64,000 bases of DNA from Synergistaceae bacterium (lineage in GTDB: Bacteria > Synergistota > Synergistia > Synergistales > Aminobacteriaceae), in NCBI GenBank assembly GCA_018436725.1, contig JAHDKT010000052.1:33937-97936 (forward strand). Reading direction: 5' to 3'. The translations under genes and the position numbers were made by a program. The notes under the pieces were generated by a model, which was given only the letters and a program-made list of their open reading frames with translations, did no database searches and was not told the DNA's origin. Below, piece after piece: positions 63,523 through 64,000 of the stretch. Each line of letters opens with the position of its first letter. Position 1 is the first letter of the stretch.

Positions 63523-64000
63523 TCAGCGGCCGACGAGCGAGAGCTTTCTTGTCCCGGACGCTTCCGCCGGGTTCGACCAGTCCTCGCCCTTTTCCACCTT
63601 GAAGCGCTCGGTCATTCGTTTCAGCTCCTCGGCCGTCTCGCTTACCTCCTGAGAGCCCGTCGCCACGTTCTCCATCGCCGCGGCCGTCTCCTCCATCGAC
63701 GCCGCGAGGTTCTGCACGTGGTCGTCGGTGCTCTCCATCACGCTCGCCGTCGCGTCGATCAGCGCGATCACCTTGTCCGACTTGGCCACCTCCTCGTCCG
63801 TCGTCCGGATGATCTTCCGGATGTCCTCGATCGAACCGCCGATGGCGCTCCGGATACGCTCCAGCGCGTCTCCGGCGACGTGCGCTATCGACACGCCCTC
63901 CTCGACGCCCTCCCTGCTCTTCCGCATCGACGACACCGCCGAACGCGTTCCGTCGAGGATCTTCGACACCAGTTCGGCTACCTCCCGCGCCCCCTGCTGA
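63523..64000 (-). CDS. Methyl-accepting chemotaxis protein, C-terminal part (gene runs off the window)
   Basis: An open frame from the right edge to the stop at 63523, about 158 residues. It reads like the C-terminal signalling helix of an MCP: QGAREVAELVSKILDGT, VSSMRKSREGVEEG, DKVIALIDATASVMESTDDHVQNLAASMEE, NVATGSQEVSETAEELKRM (quoted in parts) and a short basic tail. The alpha-helical heptad pattern and E/S/A-rich methylation motif are clear. The N-terminal sensor and the signalling tip are outside the window. Tandem with the next MCP, 39 bases away. Confidence 0.82.
   Translation of the reverse strand, partial: QQGAREVAELVSKILDGTRSAVSSMRKSREGVEEGVSIAHVAGDALERIRSAIGGSIEDIRKIIRTTDEEVAKSDKVIALIDATASVMESTDDHVQNLAASMEETAAAMENVATGSQEVSETAEELKRMTERFKVEKGEDWSNPAEASGTRKLSLVGR

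Overview
The window is GC-rich, densely coded bacterial DNA, mostly transcribed leftward. Strong Shine-Dalgarno sites are nearly universal, GTG/TTG starts are common, and many genes overlap as ATGA or GTGA. It encodes an outer-membrane-type beta-barrel, several peptidases (M29, M20, PepD), ribose-type and BMP-type ABC importers and a large two-component/chemotaxis set. This suits a Gram-negative, peptide- or amino-acid-using anaerobe. My best guess is Synergistota, but that rests on gene content and style alone; there is no rRNA or other phylogenetic marker here.

Layout. 1-1.5 kb: the 3' end of an FGGY sugar kinase with its terminator, then a decayed zone holding an internally deleted IS transposase and the 3' half of an oligopeptide ABC ATPase. 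1.8-8.7 kb: M29 aminopeptidase coupled to a sodium/solute symporter, a MATE efflux pump, a disulfide-type flavoprotein and a periplasmic solute-binding protein. 9.2-13.9 kb: an accessory island with a XhoI/PaeR7I-type modification system (methylase intact, endonuclease cut off before its catalytic core), then a lower-GC operon TcmP / three-Cys-motif protein (DUF5131) / DUF6988-like protein. 14-19.1 kb: a ribose-type ABC operon (RbsD, permease, binding protein, ATPase, second permease) behind a clear sigma-70-type promoter. 19.3-23.9 kb: secreted phytase-like beta-propeller, M20 amidohydrolase, secreted ankyrin protein. 23.9-29.4 kb: BMP-family nucleoside-type ABC operon followed by a nucleoside deaminase. 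29.5-30.2 kb: MazEF-like module with a nonsense codon in the antitoxin and a frameshift in the toxin. 30.4-39 kb: PepD, GNAT acetyltransferase, secreted phosphoesterase, outer-membrane protein, HxlR regulator with YwbE, a PAS-GGDEF cyclase, and an Ada operon (truncated EamA gene plus ada) preceded by an Ada-box-like site.

39-64 kb is one long leftward signalling block: partial MCP, MCP, CheW, a lone receiver, five large hybrid kinases or kinase-receivers plus one REC-HisKA_3 protein, a REC-HD-GYP protein and a membrane HD-GYP protein, then an iron-type alcohol dehydrogenase and a patatin phospholipase. Four kinases share a nearly identical catalytic core but carry different sensors (periplasmic binding domain, tandem Cache, 5TM-LYT-like, receiver). 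Each of these four ends in the same His-less helical domain. The only recognisable Hpt domain in the block is on a fifth kinase. Together with two c-di-GMP phosphodiesterases and one cyclase nearby, this suggests a multi-input relay feeding c-di-GMP turnover.

No tRNA, rRNA, CRISPR array or replication origin was recognised.
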